A stretch of 64,000 nt of DNA from a candidate division LCP-89 bacterium (lineage in GTDB: Bacteria > Electryoneota > B3-LCP). Both the position numbers and the translations under genes were made by a program. Under the pieces are notes generated by a model, which saw only the letters and a list, made by a program, of their open reading frames with translations, searched no databases and was not told the DNA's origin. Where the stretch lies: positions 1-64,000 of the forward strand of contig JALGVT010000020.1 in assembly GCA_025774555.1 (NCBI GenBank). Reading direction: 5' to 3'. Within the stretch, counting starts at the first letter, position 1. Each line of letters starts with the position of its first letter. Shown here in pieces: positions 27,205-37,554 of the stretch.

Positions 27205-28224
27205 ATGCGAAAAATTAGCATTATAGCCCTGGTTATCTTCATGCTGATCCCCGGTTTATGCTGGGGACAGGCAAAAGTCGGCACTGCTGGCGTTACTTTT
27301 CTTAAAGTTGGTCTCAGCGCCAGGGCGATGGGTATGGGTGAAGCTTTCATCGGCGTGGCAGACGACGCTTCAGCGTTGTACTACAACCCCGGCGGATTAT
27401 TGCAACTCGAAAAGCCAGACCACATTTTGACTCACATTTCAATGCCGGCGGGAGTGTCGTTCGAGTATATCGGAACAGCCTGGCCCATTCCAAAAATGAA
27501 TGCGGTGGTTGGCGCGCAGGTAACTTTCTTGCATACCGATGAGATGATCGAAACGACCATTATAAGCGGTCCGAGCGGCACAGGCAGAACCTTCACAGCC
27601 TCTGATCTGGCTGCAGGAGTCACCTATTCTCAACGGTTAACCAGCAAATTCTCCGTGGGCGGCTCGGTGAAATATATTGAGGAACGGTTGGCGGATGAGA
27701 AAGCGATTGGCGTTGCCTTCGACGTCGGAACGTTCTATGATACTGGTTGGAAGAGCGTCATCATTGCCATGGCGATAACCAATTTCGGACCGGACCTTGA
27801 TTTCGTTGATTCGCCGTTCCCCATGCCGATGAATTTCAAATTCGGCGGTTCAGTCCGAGCTTATGATACTCAGCCGCACCGTGTGATAGTTGCCTTTGAA
27901 GGATCACATCCCAATGATAATCTCGAACAGTACAATCTCGGGATAGAATACGGTTATATGGAAACCGGCTTCCTGCGGATCGGTAAAAAGATTAACGGTG
28001 GCAAGCGCTATAAGTGGGATGAATACCTGGAAGATAACGATCAAGATCCCTACATTGAATATCCCGTTATAGATGAAAACGGGATGATATCTACCGATGG
28101 ACTCTGTCTCGGCGCAGGTTTGTATTTTAACCTGCCCACGATTCAATTACGCATTGATTACGCATACACGAAGATCGAGCATCTGGGTTCGATGTCGTTC
28201 TTCTCGCTTGGTATATCAAGATAA
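27205..28224 (+). CDS. PorV/PorQ-family outer membrane beta-barrel protein
   Basis: 339 aa; signal peptide; AGVTFLKVGLSARAMGMGEAFIGVADDASALYYNPGGL family signature; ends FFSLGISR. Confidence 0.88.
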   Translation: MRKISIIALVIFMLIPGLCWGQAKVGTAGVTFLKVGLSARAMGMGEAFIGVADDASALYYNPGGLLQLEKPDHILTHISMPAGVSFEYIGTAWPIPKMNAVVGAQVTFLHTDEMIETTIISGPSGTGRTFTASDLAAGVTYSQRLTSKFSVGGSVKYIEERLADEKAIGVAFDVGTFYDTGWKSVIIAMAITNFGPDLDFVDSPFPMPMNFKFGGSVRAYDTQPHRVIVAFEGSHPNDNLEQYNLGIEYGYMETGFLRIGKKINGGKRYKWDEYLEDNDQDPYIEYPVIDENGMISTDGLCLGAGLYFNLPTIQLRIDYAYTKIEHLGSMSFFSLGISR

Positions 28225-28304
28225 TATCTATAAAAACCGTTCCTGATGCCACAATAAACGTTTAACATAACCCCAGGATAATCACCACTTTGTGGGAGTT
28301 AAAG

Positions 28305-30560
28305 ATGTCATCTAAGCAGATACAGATAACAGTCGGTTTCGGGCTGGTTCTTTTAATAGCGCTGGCTGTCATTCAAGGGTGCGGTGAAATCACCGGCGAT
28401 TTTAACCTCAATAAGCCGCCGATAGTAGATTTCGTCAATGTCCCCGAGGACGCTCACGGTATTGACACGACGGATCATTATGGTATGCCCTTCGACGTAG
28501 TGAGTTACGGCATAGACGTCAAGATTCTGGATATGCAGGGCGCTTTGATGATCCCAAATTCAGAAAGAGTTTATGCTCTGGATGAGACGGTAATGCCACC
28601 TGATAGCACCTTCTTCGTTCGCAACGTCGATTATACAATCGACACGGTTGCCGTACTGCTGCAGGCGATAGACGGCGGCGCGCTGGAATTAGGTCAGACT
28701 TATTACATAGATTTCCAGTTTACCATCGAGAATTACTATGTCCTGTCATTTGCACCGATGATATACTGGCAAGGCAGCGATCCTGACGGATTTGTCGATC
28801 ACTACCTCTGGGCTGACGTTTCTGACGTTGATTTTATCTCTGCCTTTAGAACAGATCCTTCCGGTTACTACCAACAGCATCAGCATGAGTTGGACTGGAT
28901 CGACACAACGGCAATGAGCGCCCGCATCTACCTGTTGACTGAAGCAGGCGACACCACCGAACATGTTATCTTCATCAAAGCGGTTGATAATCTGGGCTGG
29001 GAGAGTGAGGGAATGAAGCATAAGACTTTCTTCCGCTCCAACAATCCTCCCAATAATCCTACCATTAAACCTATGGAGGTGGCGGACACGGAATTTGATC
29101 AGCACTATGTTGTGTCTGACACGCTTTTTGCGCTCGACGAGATCACGCCGCTCTGGACCGGGATAGCGTTCAACTGGCGCAGCGATGATCCTGATGATAT
29201 GGAACTCTACCAGATTCCACTGGAATTCACCTATTACCTGATAAAAACACCCGGTGACACACTCTGGGATCATAGCAATGCGGAATGGTCTGAGACCACA
29301 CAGATAGAGCTTTTCGGATTAGAGACCGGTTCTTACATCTTCTCTGTCTGGGTGCGGGATGACGGTTTGACGTTGAGTTCTGAGCCTGCAATAATTGAAT
29401 TCGATGTCATAAAACCAACCCTTGACAAACATATCCTGCTGATAGATGAGACCAAGGATTCCGGTCCTTTCGAAGCGCCCGGCGCTGATATAACGACCTT
29501 TTACCTCGATCTTTTAGCTTCACTTGAAGGGACGCTTGATTACGACAACTACGTCATGGATGGAGTTGACGTTAGATTGTATGATAATTCCGGCTCGCTA
29601 ACTTCTGATGATATTCCCATGGCGCTGATTGGTCAATATAAGTTGGTAGTTATCTTTGCAGATGATCATGCTAATGCGAATTCTGATTATATCATCAATA
29701 GAAACGACATTCTCGCCGACTACCTCGACATAGGAGGCAGATTGTGGTTCATTGGCAGGCACAATTTAGCCGGAGAATTAGGAACGAACAGTGGTCCGGT
29801 ACCTACTGGAGCGAATCCGCTGCCCTCTTTCATCGCTAATTATTTGCAGGTTGAAACAGGATATGCCGCCGACCGGCTTGCTCCCGGACAGACCATTGAG
29901 TTCACCGGCGCTATTCCAGTTCTGCAAGATGAATTCGACGAAATCAACGTAGATCCTTCAAAAGTGGCGTTGATTCCCGATCCTCAGAATGCCGACAGCA
30001 CGATTTTGATGGATATCGACTGGTACACTCGTTCTGACGAGGCGACCACGCTTTACACCTTTAATTCAAATACCGCGGATACTGCTGTAACCAATCCTTA
30101 CATCTACAACGAAGATTCACAGGTGTTAGCCGGCGCGACACAGGAGCGCTGCAACATTATGCCGCTTCATCCCGGAATCCTCGATGTGTATCGCATTGAG
30201 AACGCTACAAAAAGCGTGCTTGGAACAATTGAGAGTTGGACGTCTGATACAATCCGCGTCAGCTACCAGAGCGAACCGTGGGATGACAGCGATGTGCTTC
30301 TCGTTGATTACAAGTACGATCCCATTTCTGAAAAACACTTGAAGCCGGTTGCTATCCGTTACGAATCACGCCCGAGAGTGCTGACGACAACTGAGATAAA
30401 CGGCGTTGAGTTCACCTACTATACTTATACTTTAGGATACCGCACTTCGCTCTTTGGTTTTCCACTTTACTTCATGGATAATTCCAATGGCGAAGTTGAA
30501 TCCGTAGCGCGGGCAATGTTGAACTGGTTCTTCTACCCGACGCTGCACTGGCAGCTCTAA
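28305..30560 (+). CDS. Large secreted lipoprotein, function unknown
   Basis: ATG at 28305 (track ORF begins 28290); lipobox AVIQGCGE; long beta-rich protein in the same transcription unit. Confidence 0.75.
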   Translation: MSSKQIQITVGFGLVLLIALAVIQGCGEITGDFNLNKPPIVDFVNVPEDAHGIDTTDHYGMPFDVVSYGIDVKILDMQGALMIPNSERVYALDETVMPPDSTFFVRNVDYTIDTVAVLLQAIDGGALELGQTYYIDFQFTIENYYVLSFAPMIYWQGSDPDGFVDHYLWADVSDVDFISAFRTDPSGYYQQHQHELDWIDTTAMSARIYLLTEAGDTTEHVIFIKAVDNLGWESEGMKHKTFFRSNNPPNNPTIKPMEVADTEFDQHYVVSDTLFALDEITPLWTGIAFNWRSDDPDDMELYQIPLEFTYYLIKTPGDTLWDHSNAEWSETTQIELFGLETGSYIFSVWVRDDGLTLSSEPAIIEFDVIKPTLDKHILLIDETKDSGPFEAPGADITTFYLDLLASLEGTLDYDNYVMDGVDVRLYDNSGSLTSDDIPMALIGQYKLVVIFADDHANANSDYIINRNDILADYLDIGGRLWFIGRHNLAGELGTNSGPVPTGANPLPSFIANYLQVETGYAADRLAPGQTIEFTGAIPVLQDEFDEINVDPSKVALIPDPQNADSTILMDIDWYTRSDEATTLYTFNSNTADTAVTNPYIYNEDSQVLAGATQERCNIMPLHPGILDVYRIENATKSVLGTIESWTSDTIRVSYQSEPWDDSDVLLVDYKYDPISEKHLKPVAIRYESRPRVLTTTEINGVEFTYYTYTLGYRTSLFGFPLYFMDNSNGEVESVARAMLNWFFYPTLHWQL

Positions 30561-30565
30561 GAGAG

Positions 30566-32464
30566 ATGATAGATAAGCTGCGAAGAGACCGGCGTTATGT
30601 CCGGTCTCTTCTGTTTTTAGTATTCACTGCTTCAATACTTGCCTGGGCGGCGAACTTCCTTTCCGCTGGATTTCCCTGGGGTGTCGATGACGGCGTTAAG
30701 CGTGTGACGGCGCGACAATTTACCTCGACAGGATTTAAATCCTGCTTGATTATACCTTCTGATAATTCCTTCAGTGAAGATTTTTTCCCCATAGCTGAAC
30801 CGTATGTCGAGCCGACCACAGGCGGATTTCGCTCTATCTTTCCATCATTCTTTCCGGCTCTCGGCGGGATTTTCTTCGCGCTGTTCGGTTATTTCGGTTT
30901 CTACCTGTTACCAGCGTTCAGCTTGATGGCGTTGTTGGCGCTTTTCAGTGGAAGATTTCTTAAGGCTGAGCCGATAAGCATTAAAACCTGGAGCATCCTG
31001 ATACTCGCCGGTCCGCTTCTCTTTTACGGCATGACCTTCTGGGAGCATGCGTTTGCTCTGCTTATGACTATACCGGTCGTCTATGCCTTATCGAAAAAAG
31101 AGGTGCCTCTTTCCAGATGGCTTATTGCAGGTATATCCTTCGGTCTGGCGGTGTATTTAAGACCTGAGACAGCATTAATGTTTCCGATTGCTGCAGCTAT
31201 TATAGTCCTGAGAATCCCCAGAGAAATCAAGGCGGCTGGAGTATTGACGGCAGGTGTTATAGCATCGTTATCATTTGCTGGACTGTTCGAGTATTACGCT
31301 ACGGGGACTTTCCTTCCAGAGCAGATTTTTTTTAACCTTGGACTTTCGCTGGAATCATTTAATTTATCAGGCAGAGTACGGAGTCTGTTCCTGTTTATTT
31401 TTAACTTTCCCGGTTATCCGAAGCTGGCTTTGATGGTGTTAATCAGCCTTGTGGTTCTTGCGCTTATCACCAGAAAATGGCTAATTGCTGCATTGGGTAT
31501 TCCTATCCTGAGCATAGTGGCGCTCGTGCAGGCATATACAGGCGAATCCGCCTTCGCGATTACAGCATCCAGTCAGGGTCTGTTTTTCGCTTTCCCCTGG
31601 ATAATTATCAGTTTGATTCCCGTAAAAGGCGTTAAAAAACTTGATAACCCCTATTTTATACTGGGGTGGTGCTTCATTATTTTCGCTTATCTGTTCGGAC
31701 CTGATAGCGCCGGTATGCATTGGGGACCACGCTTTATTTTTCCCGCGCTGATACCGCTGGTGTGCTATTCTGTTTCAGTCCTGAAGTCGCTGCCACCTGC
31801 ACAAGTGAAATGGTTCATGATCGTATCTGGCACGGCGGTTCTTTTAAATGCTGCTGTTTCGGTACAGGCTTTGTCAGAAAGAGGAAGAGTCTTACATGAA
31901 GTGGACAACCTCATTCGAGATTCAGGAAGCGAAATCCTGATCCTCGACCGGTGGCATCAGGGCGCAGATATGGAGCCGTTATGGGGGAAAATGGATATCG
32001 GCTGGGCACAGGTTGATGGAGACCGTGAAGAGCTGTTAGTCGCGCTTGAAGAGCGCGCATATAGTGGTGGGATATGCTGGATTCAGTCCGGTGATGAATA
32101 CGATCTGGAGAAGTATCCGGTGATTGTTGAATCATCTGACGAGCTGCCTTCGTATGCAGGTTGGGGAGGAAATCTGCATCTGGTTTATCTGGCTGGATTG
32201 GACGACTTGCGCTGGGGGAATCTGTACTGGCATACTGGGCTCAGGCGCGCTGAGACTGGACAGCTCAGCGAAGCATTGGAATATCTGCAGAAAGCGGCGG
32301 CTATTTTCCCTGCGAGCGCGGACATTTATTATAATTTAGCGGTCTGTTATGGACAGATGGGACATACCCGGAAAGCTATCTCGCAACTCAAGGAAGCCTT
32401 AAAGTTGAATCCAGCGCACACTGCAGCGAGAGTATTAGCGAGAAGGCTGGGTATCATCCCATGA
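30566..32464 (+). CDS. GT-C-type polytopic membrane glycosyltransferase-like protein with C-terminal TPR
   Basis: 632 aa; multiple TMs; C-terminal LYWHTGLRRAETGQLSEALEYLQKAAAIFPASADIYYNLAVCYGQMGHTRKAISQLKEALKLNP. Confidence 0.7.
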   Translation: MIDKLRRDRRYVRSLLFLVFTASILAWAANFLSAGFPWGVDDGVKRVTARQFTSTGFKSCLIIPSDNSFSEDFFPIAEPYVEPTTGGFRSIFPSFFPALGGIFFALFGYFGFYLLPAFSLMALLALFSGRFLKAEPISIKTWSILILAGPLLFYGMTFWEHAFALLMTIPVVYALSKKEVPLSRWLIAGISFGLAVYLRPETALMFPIAAAIIVLRIPREIKAAGVLTAGVIASLSFAGLFEYYATGTFLPEQIFFNLGLSLESFNLSGRVRSLFLFIFNFPGYPKLALMVLISLVVLALITRKWLIAALGIPILSIVALVQAYTGESAFAITASSQGLFFAFPWIIISLIPVKGVKKLDNPYFILGWCFIIFAYLFGPDSAGMHWGPRFIFPALIPLVCYSVSVLKSLPPAQVKWFMIVSGTAVLLNAAVSVQALSERGRVLHEVDNLIRDSGSEILILDRWHQGADMEPLWGKMDIGWAQVDGDREELLVALEERAYSGGICWIQSGDEYDLEKYPVIVESSDELPSYAGWGGNLHLVYLAGLDDLRWGNLYWHTGLRRAETGQLSEALEYLQKAAAIFPASADIYYNLAVCYGQMGHTRKAISQLKEALKLNPAHTAARVLARRLGIIP

Positions 32465-34390
32465 ACTGCTCTTGAGCTGCATCAGTAATTGCTGTGCTTC
32501 AGAGAAGTCAGGTGATATTTCTATGGCTCTCTCTAAAAATTCAAGCGCTCGGTCCAGATAACCCAGTCGTCCCATGGCTAAGGCATAGTTATAGTGATAC
32601 AAGGCATTATCCCCGTTATGCTGAATCGCTCTGAAGAAAATCACCGCCGCTTCTGAAATTCGGTTCTCTGCCGCTTTTGTCAATCCCTGCTTGAATAGGC
32701 TCTCTGCCAGATTGATCCTGGCGTCCGAAAAATAAGGTTGCAGATTTAGCGCTTCTTCGTAATATTTCTGTGCCAACTCATATTGTCCTGCCTCGAATTT
32801 GAGCACACCCAGGTTATTTAAAGCCATAGCATTTTCTGGATTGATAGCCAGCTCTAGTAAGTACTCACTCTCTGCCTTTTTAAGATCACCTTCACGATAG
32901 GCGGCAACTCCCAGATTGAGATGAACGAGAGGATAATCGGGGTCGTATTTCAGCGCCCAATTATACGCCTTTTCAGCTCCGGCGAGATCGCCTTTTTTCA
33001 TGAAGGCATTGCCCAGGCTGAAGTGTGCATGCGGGGCGTTGCTCTCTGCGAAATTATAGGGGCTGACGTTGACGAAAGCGAAAAGCACGGCCAAGACCGC
33101 GAGATCTATCAGATTTGTGCGCTTGAATAAGTTTTTTTTATTATCCAACAGATAGGTTATTGAAATTCCAGTCATGATTAGCAGGAAGGGGACGACTGGA
33201 ATGCGGAATCTTGCGGTGACAAAAAAGGCAATAACGCCCAGCATATACATTGGCACAATCCAGATGAACCAACCCGGGAGCAGCTTTTTTCTGCTACTCA
33301 ACCAGAAACCGAACAGACCCAATGGAGCGACCAGCCAGAATCCGAAAAAGCGCAGGTAAGGCATGATCAGTGTTTCGCTCTCGAAGAAGTATAAGTCGCG
33401 GTTATTACTTATTTCCAGGCGGTTCCAGAAAGCGGTGAACTTGCGGAGGGTCAATTTAAGAGCTTCCCAAGGGTGACCAGAAATGAACTGACAACCCTTA
33501 CGATAGAAATAACTGCTGACTTCAGATGGTTTTAATACTCTGCCTTCTGCCTGATAGGCGAGCATGGACGCCGCGGGCACTTCCCAGTTAGATCCCATCC
33601 CCGGAAGATGCGAGTGCAGTCCATCGGATTCGGTGTTGTTGCCAATATAGAAATTCACTCCGCCGGAAGTAGCCACCAGAACAAAATCACCTCCCTGAAA
33701 GGCGTTATGCCAGGTGACCGGCAGGATCGGGATTAAAAGACCGCAGAACAGCGCGAAACTGCGGATCAGCTTCCCGACAGTCGTTTCCTGAGCGCCGATT
33801 TCATGCTTCATTAAGAGAATATCAATAAGGAATATCGGCGTCAAAATGAGGGCGCTCGGACGAGTAATAACAGCCAGCCCCAGAAGGAATCCGGGTAAAA
33901 GGAGATATGTGAGCTTCTTTTTTGCGCGGGTTTTCGCGTATGCCAGGCAGGTGGACAACAGCAGTGGAACGAATAGAGTTTCAACCAGCAGTTCCCCGTC
34001 GAAATATATCAGCATGCCGTATAAAGCAGAACCAACGCCTGCCATCAGGGCGACACTGCGCCGTTTGGTCAATTCTAAGCCGAGGAGGAAAGTCAGGATG
34101 GCAGTAGCTGTTCCCAGGAGGGTTTGCGCCAGCCTCGCGGCGAAGTAGCTTTCGTTGGTCAGGTGATATATAAAAGCGAGAAAATAGGAGTAGAGGGGCG
34201 CTCTGAAAAAGGGTCCTTCGTGACCGATGCCTTTTTCAATAATATTGCGCGCCCAGGCGTCATGAAATTCAGCATCCACGATGGGCGATTCAAAAAAGGG
34301 CGTGCCTGCTAACTGGCTGACATAGATCAGCCTGACCAGAAAAGCTAATCCTCCTACGAGCGCGACGTCAACAATACTAACCCTTTTCAT
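32435..34390 (-). CDS. GT39-like (PMT/ArnT-type) membrane glycosyltransferase fused to C-terminal TPRs
   Basis: 651 aa; FFESPIVDAEFHDAWARNI first-loop acidic motif, about 10 TM, then HFSLGNAFMKKGDLAGAEKAYNWALKYDPDYP... TPRs. Confidence 0.83.
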   Translation of the reverse strand: MKRVSIVDVALVGGLAFLVRLIYVSQLAGTPFFESPIVDAEFHDAWARNIIEKGIGHEGPFFRAPLYSYFLAFIYHLTNESYFAARLAQTLLGTATAILTFLLGLELTKRRSVALMAGVGSALYGMLIYFDGELLVETLFVPLLLSTCLAYAKTRAKKKLTYLLLPGFLLGLAVITRPSALILTPIFLIDILLMKHEIGAQETTVGKLIRSFALFCGLLIPILPVTWHNAFQGGDFVLVATSGGVNFYIGNNTESDGLHSHLPGMGSNWEVPAASMLAYQAEGRVLKPSEVSSYFYRKGCQFISGHPWEALKLTLRKFTAFWNRLEISNNRDLYFFESETLIMPYLRFFGFWLVAPLGLFGFWLSSRKKLLPGWFIWIVPMYMLGVIAFFVTARFRIPVVPFLLIMTGISITYLLDNKKNLFKRTNLIDLAVLAVLFAFVNVSPYNFAESNAPHAHFSLGNAFMKKGDLAGAEKAYNWALKYDPDYPLVHLNLGVAAYREGDLKKAESEYLLELAINPENAMALNNLGVLKFEAGQYELAQKYYEEALNLQPYFSDARINLAESLFKQGLTKAAENRISEAAVIFFRAIQHNGDNALYHYNYALAMGRLGYLDRALEFLERAIEISPDFSEAQQLLMQLKSSSWDDTQPSR

Positions 34391-34463
34391 AGGAATTGAA
34401 AACCTCTATAATCAATATTCACTTTGCGATTCAGTATATTGTTTATTTTCGGTTCTGGGCAGA

Positions 34464-36494
34464 TCAGGGATTTGCGTTTGTGCCGTCAGATGAAGCCTGT
34501 CCGGTGATCATCTGATAGAGATTCTTTGCCGGTTCATAGTTGGGGTCGATTTGCAGCGATTTCTGCAGTTGTGCCATCGCCGCGTCTTGATAACCCAGAC
34601 GTCCCAGAGTCAGCGCGAAATTGAAGAAATAGTGGGCTTTGCTATCGTCTAACTCACAGGCGCGCTGGAAATAGCCGGCAGCCTGTTCGGTTTCTCCAGC
34701 ATTAGCTTTCTCCAGTCCCATATTAAAAATGCTCTCTGCGAGATTTACCGCTGCTCCTGCGAAATTGGGCTGCAGATTATAAGCTTTATCATAGTACTGC
34801 ATCGCTTCTTCCAGCTTGCCCTCTTCAAATCTCAGCGCGCCGAGGTTGTTCAATGCCATGGCATCGTTAGGATTTACTTCAAGCTCTTTTAAGTATTCCT
34901 CTTCTGCCTTCCTGGGATCACCCTGTTTATAGGCGATCATTCCGAGGTTTAAATGAGCTAATCCGTAGTTGGGATTCTCTTCAAGAGTCTTGATGTATTC
35001 ACCTTTGGCGGCTTTTAAATCTCCTGAAGTCATGTGGACGCCGGCGAGGCTGAAATGCGAATGCGCCGCATCGACCTGGAACTCGATCAAGTTGCTATTA
35101 ACGAAGATCCCCAACCCGATAAGAATGGCGATCAGGACGAGCTTATCTCTGCGGGTTGCGCCAGGTTCGCGGCTCAGGAGTTGCATGATTGCAACTCCTG
35201 ACATTATCAGCAGTAGCGGAATAAGAGGCGTGCGGAAACGCGCCGTGACGAAGAAGGCGATGACGCTTAAGGTGTACACCGGGATAGACCAGATGAACCA
35301 GCCAGGCAGCAGTTTTTTCCTCCAGCTCAGCCACCAGCCGAGAAGTCCTAAAGGAGCGAGCAGCCAGAAGCCCAAAACTCTCAACAGGGGCATTATCCAA
35401 GTTTCTCCTTTGAAGAAGTATAAATCGCGGTTATTGGCGATTTCGCGATGATTCCAGAATGCGTAGAACTTTTTCACCATCAGCTTAGCCCAGTCCAGGG
35501 GCATGTTGACGATATACTGTCTGCCTAACTTATAGTAATAGCTGCTGACTTCGGATGGTTTCAGTAATCTGCCTTCCGCCTGGTACGCCAGTTGTGATGC
35601 GGAAGGGACATCCCAATTGGGACCCAAGCCGGGAATATACGAATGAAGTCCATCAGATTTGGAGTTGTTGCCGATGTAGAAGTTGAATCCTCCCTGACTG
35701 GAGATCAGCACCATATCGTTTCCCCGGATGACGTTATGCAGCGTAACCGGCAGGATAGGGAGGAGGCAGCCTATGAGCAGCAACAATCCGGCGATGGATC
35801 TTTTAAGCAGGGGGAGTTCAGATCCGGATTCTCCTTTCAGCGTGAACAGATCTATGAGGAATATGGGCAGGATAACCAGGGCGTTGGGGCGGGTGATAAC
35901 TGCCAATCCAAGCAGGAGTCCCGGTATTAAAAGATGCCAGTCTTTACCGCTATTGCGAGTTCGGTGATACGCCAGCAAGGCGGCTAATAGAAGAGGTATA
36001 AAGAGTGTTTCCAGAAGCAATTCTCCATCGAAATAGACCAGCATGCCGTACAGAGCCGAGCCGACACCCGCAATCAAAGCGATAGCTCTTTTCCTGGTCA
36101 AAGAGAGAGCCAGAAGATATGCTAAGACGGCGGTTATCATTCCGAGGAACGCTTGCGGCAGCCTGGAAGGGTAGCTTTCGCCTCCGGTTAGCATATAGAC
36201 CGCGCCGAGAAAATATGGATATAGGGGCGCCCGGAAGTAGACACCGTCAAATCCGGTGTTCATTCGCAACAGCTCCAGTACCCGGTTGTCATGGTACCGT
36301 TCTATGGATTTTTCGCCCTGTTTGCTGATTTCCATGTCATTGAGAGATCTCGCCCAGGTATCGTGGTATGATGTGTCGAACCAGATGGGAGTATCGAAGA
36401 AAGGCGTGTGTGCCAGTTGACCGATGTAAACTACTCTCACAGCAAGGGCTAAGACGGCTACTATCAGCAGGTCGATGAGAATATTTCTTTTCAT
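34464..36494 (-). CDS. GT39-like membrane glycosyltransferase fused to C-terminal TPRs (tandem paralog)
   Basis: 676 aa; closely resembles the adjacent 651-aa protein along its length (e.g. LPVTWHNAFQGGDFVLVATSGGVNFYIGNN vs LPVTLHNVIRGNDMVLISSQGGFNFYIGNN). Confidence 0.85.
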   Translation of the reverse strand: MKRNILIDLLIVAVLALAVRVVYIGQLAHTPFFDTPIWFDTSYHDTWARSLNDMEISKQGEKSIERYHDNRVLELLRMNTGFDGVYFRAPLYPYFLGAVYMLTGGESYPSRLPQAFLGMITAVLAYLLALSLTRKRAIALIAGVGSALYGMLVYFDGELLLETLFIPLLLAALLAYHRTRNSGKDWHLLIPGLLLGLAVITRPNALVILPIFLIDLFTLKGESGSELPLLKRSIAGLLLLIGCLLPILPVTLHNVIRGNDMVLISSQGGFNFYIGNNSKSDGLHSYIPGLGPNWDVPSASQLAYQAEGRLLKPSEVSSYYYKLGRQYIVNMPLDWAKLMVKKFYAFWNHREIANNRDLYFFKGETWIMPLLRVLGFWLLAPLGLLGWWLSWRKKLLPGWFIWSIPVYTLSVIAFFVTARFRTPLIPLLLIMSGVAIMQLLSREPGATRRDKLVLIAILIGLGIFVNSNLIEFQVDAAHSHFSLAGVHMTSGDLKAAKGEYIKTLEENPNYGLAHLNLGMIAYKQGDPRKAEEEYLKELEVNPNDAMALNNLGALRFEEGKLEEAMQYYDKAYNLQPNFAGAAVNLAESIFNMGLEKANAGETEQAAGYFQRACELDDSKAHYFFNFALTLGRLGYQDAAMAQLQKSLQIDPNYEPAKNLYQMITGQASSDGTNANP

Positions 36495-36506
36495 TATTTC
36501 TCCTAC

Positions 36507-37385
36507 TTATGGAGGACTTAACTGTCTCACTATCCAGGGTGTAATTTCAGTGATTGCACCGGGAAGAGGTTCCTCTATGGGCTCTGAATTGCCAGTCCAT
36601 ATCAGCGGCACTGGATTTGTGGTATGTGTTCTCACGGTATTGTCTTCTATGTTACCATGATCCGATGTAATGATAACGTTCATCTCTTCCGAAGCGGCGA
36701 AATCCAACACAGTTCTGATGAAATTGCTGAGTTTTTCAATATGCAGCGATATTGCTTCTCTGTTACCTCTGTGGGCTATAACGTCCGTCAGGAAGTGTTC
36801 ATAAAGGGTAAAGTCGTGCTTCAATGCCAGTTTTACCAGCAGTTCACCAGCCTGTTGAGGTGTTAATAATGGAGCTTCATAGCCGTTTTTACGCAGTTCT
36901 TCGTTGGTGAAGTCATGGTAAAGCGCGTCTCCTGCCTCGATGTCGCTTATCGAACGAAACGGTTTGCCTGCTGCCTTGAAGGCGTGGCTGGTTACCGACA
37001 AACGGCTATGCGGTTCGATATCTTCCGGGTGACGGTAAGCGTTAGCAAATGCGGCGTTCAACCCTGCTGTTTGGAGCTGTACAAATATGCTCCTCTCCTG
37101 CAGAATTTCGATCAATGCTTTTGACGGGAATCCCTGCTTGTGTCTGCCGATGACCTGCGGCGCGTTTACGCCGGTCAAAAGAGCAGTCTGTCCGGTGGCG
37201 CTCTGCGGCAGACCGTCCACGCCGAGGCAGGCGTCACATGAAGTCCACTGTAAGCCGGGACGCTTTGACCCATCATTCCCACAGGGCCAGAGATCGGGGT
37301 GTGCGGTTAAGGGATTGGTGTTCGGATCGGGTTCTCCGATTCCCAGACCATCTATGAATATCAGTAGTATTTTTCGCAAGTTCAC
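36507..37385 (-). CDS. Alkaline phosphatase/iPGM-superfamily metalloenzyme
   Basis: 292 aa; KILLIFIDGLGIGEPDPNTNPL, GVDGLPQSATGQTALLTGVNA, VIITSDHGNIEDNTVRTHTTNPVPLIW. Confidence 0.8.
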   Translation of the reverse strand: MNLRKILLIFIDGLGIGEPDPNTNPLTAHPDLWPCGNDGSKRPGLQWTSCDACLGVDGLPQSATGQTALLTGVNAPQVIGRHKQGFPSKALIEILQERSIFVQLQTAGLNAAFANAYRHPEDIEPHSRLSVTSHAFKAAGKPFRSISDIEAGDALYHDFTNEELRKNGYEAPLLTPQQAGELLVKLALKHDFTLYEHFLTDVIAHRGNREAISLHIEKLSNFIRTVLDFAASEEMNVIITSDHGNIEDNTVRTHTTNPVPLIWTGNSEPIEEPLPGAITEITPWIVRQLSPP

Positions 37386-37502
37386 AGGGTTGATTCTACG
37401 CCTCGAGTTGATAATCAGTCATTTCTTGAATCGCAGCGAATTATTAAAGATACAAAATTTATTCGCCTGAAGCAACCTCTGATGTGATGCAAAAAAATGA
37501 AC

Positions 37503-37531
37503 TTGCATCTTCGCGTTATATTGCCTATATT
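37503..37531 (+). promoter_or_regulatory. Sigma70-like promoter for the glycan cluster
   Basis: TTGCAT (37503-37508) - 17 nt - TATATT (37526-37531), 23 bp before the ATG at 37555. Confidence 0.5.
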
Positions 37532-37554
37532 ATGCTATATCCCTTACTTATCAG

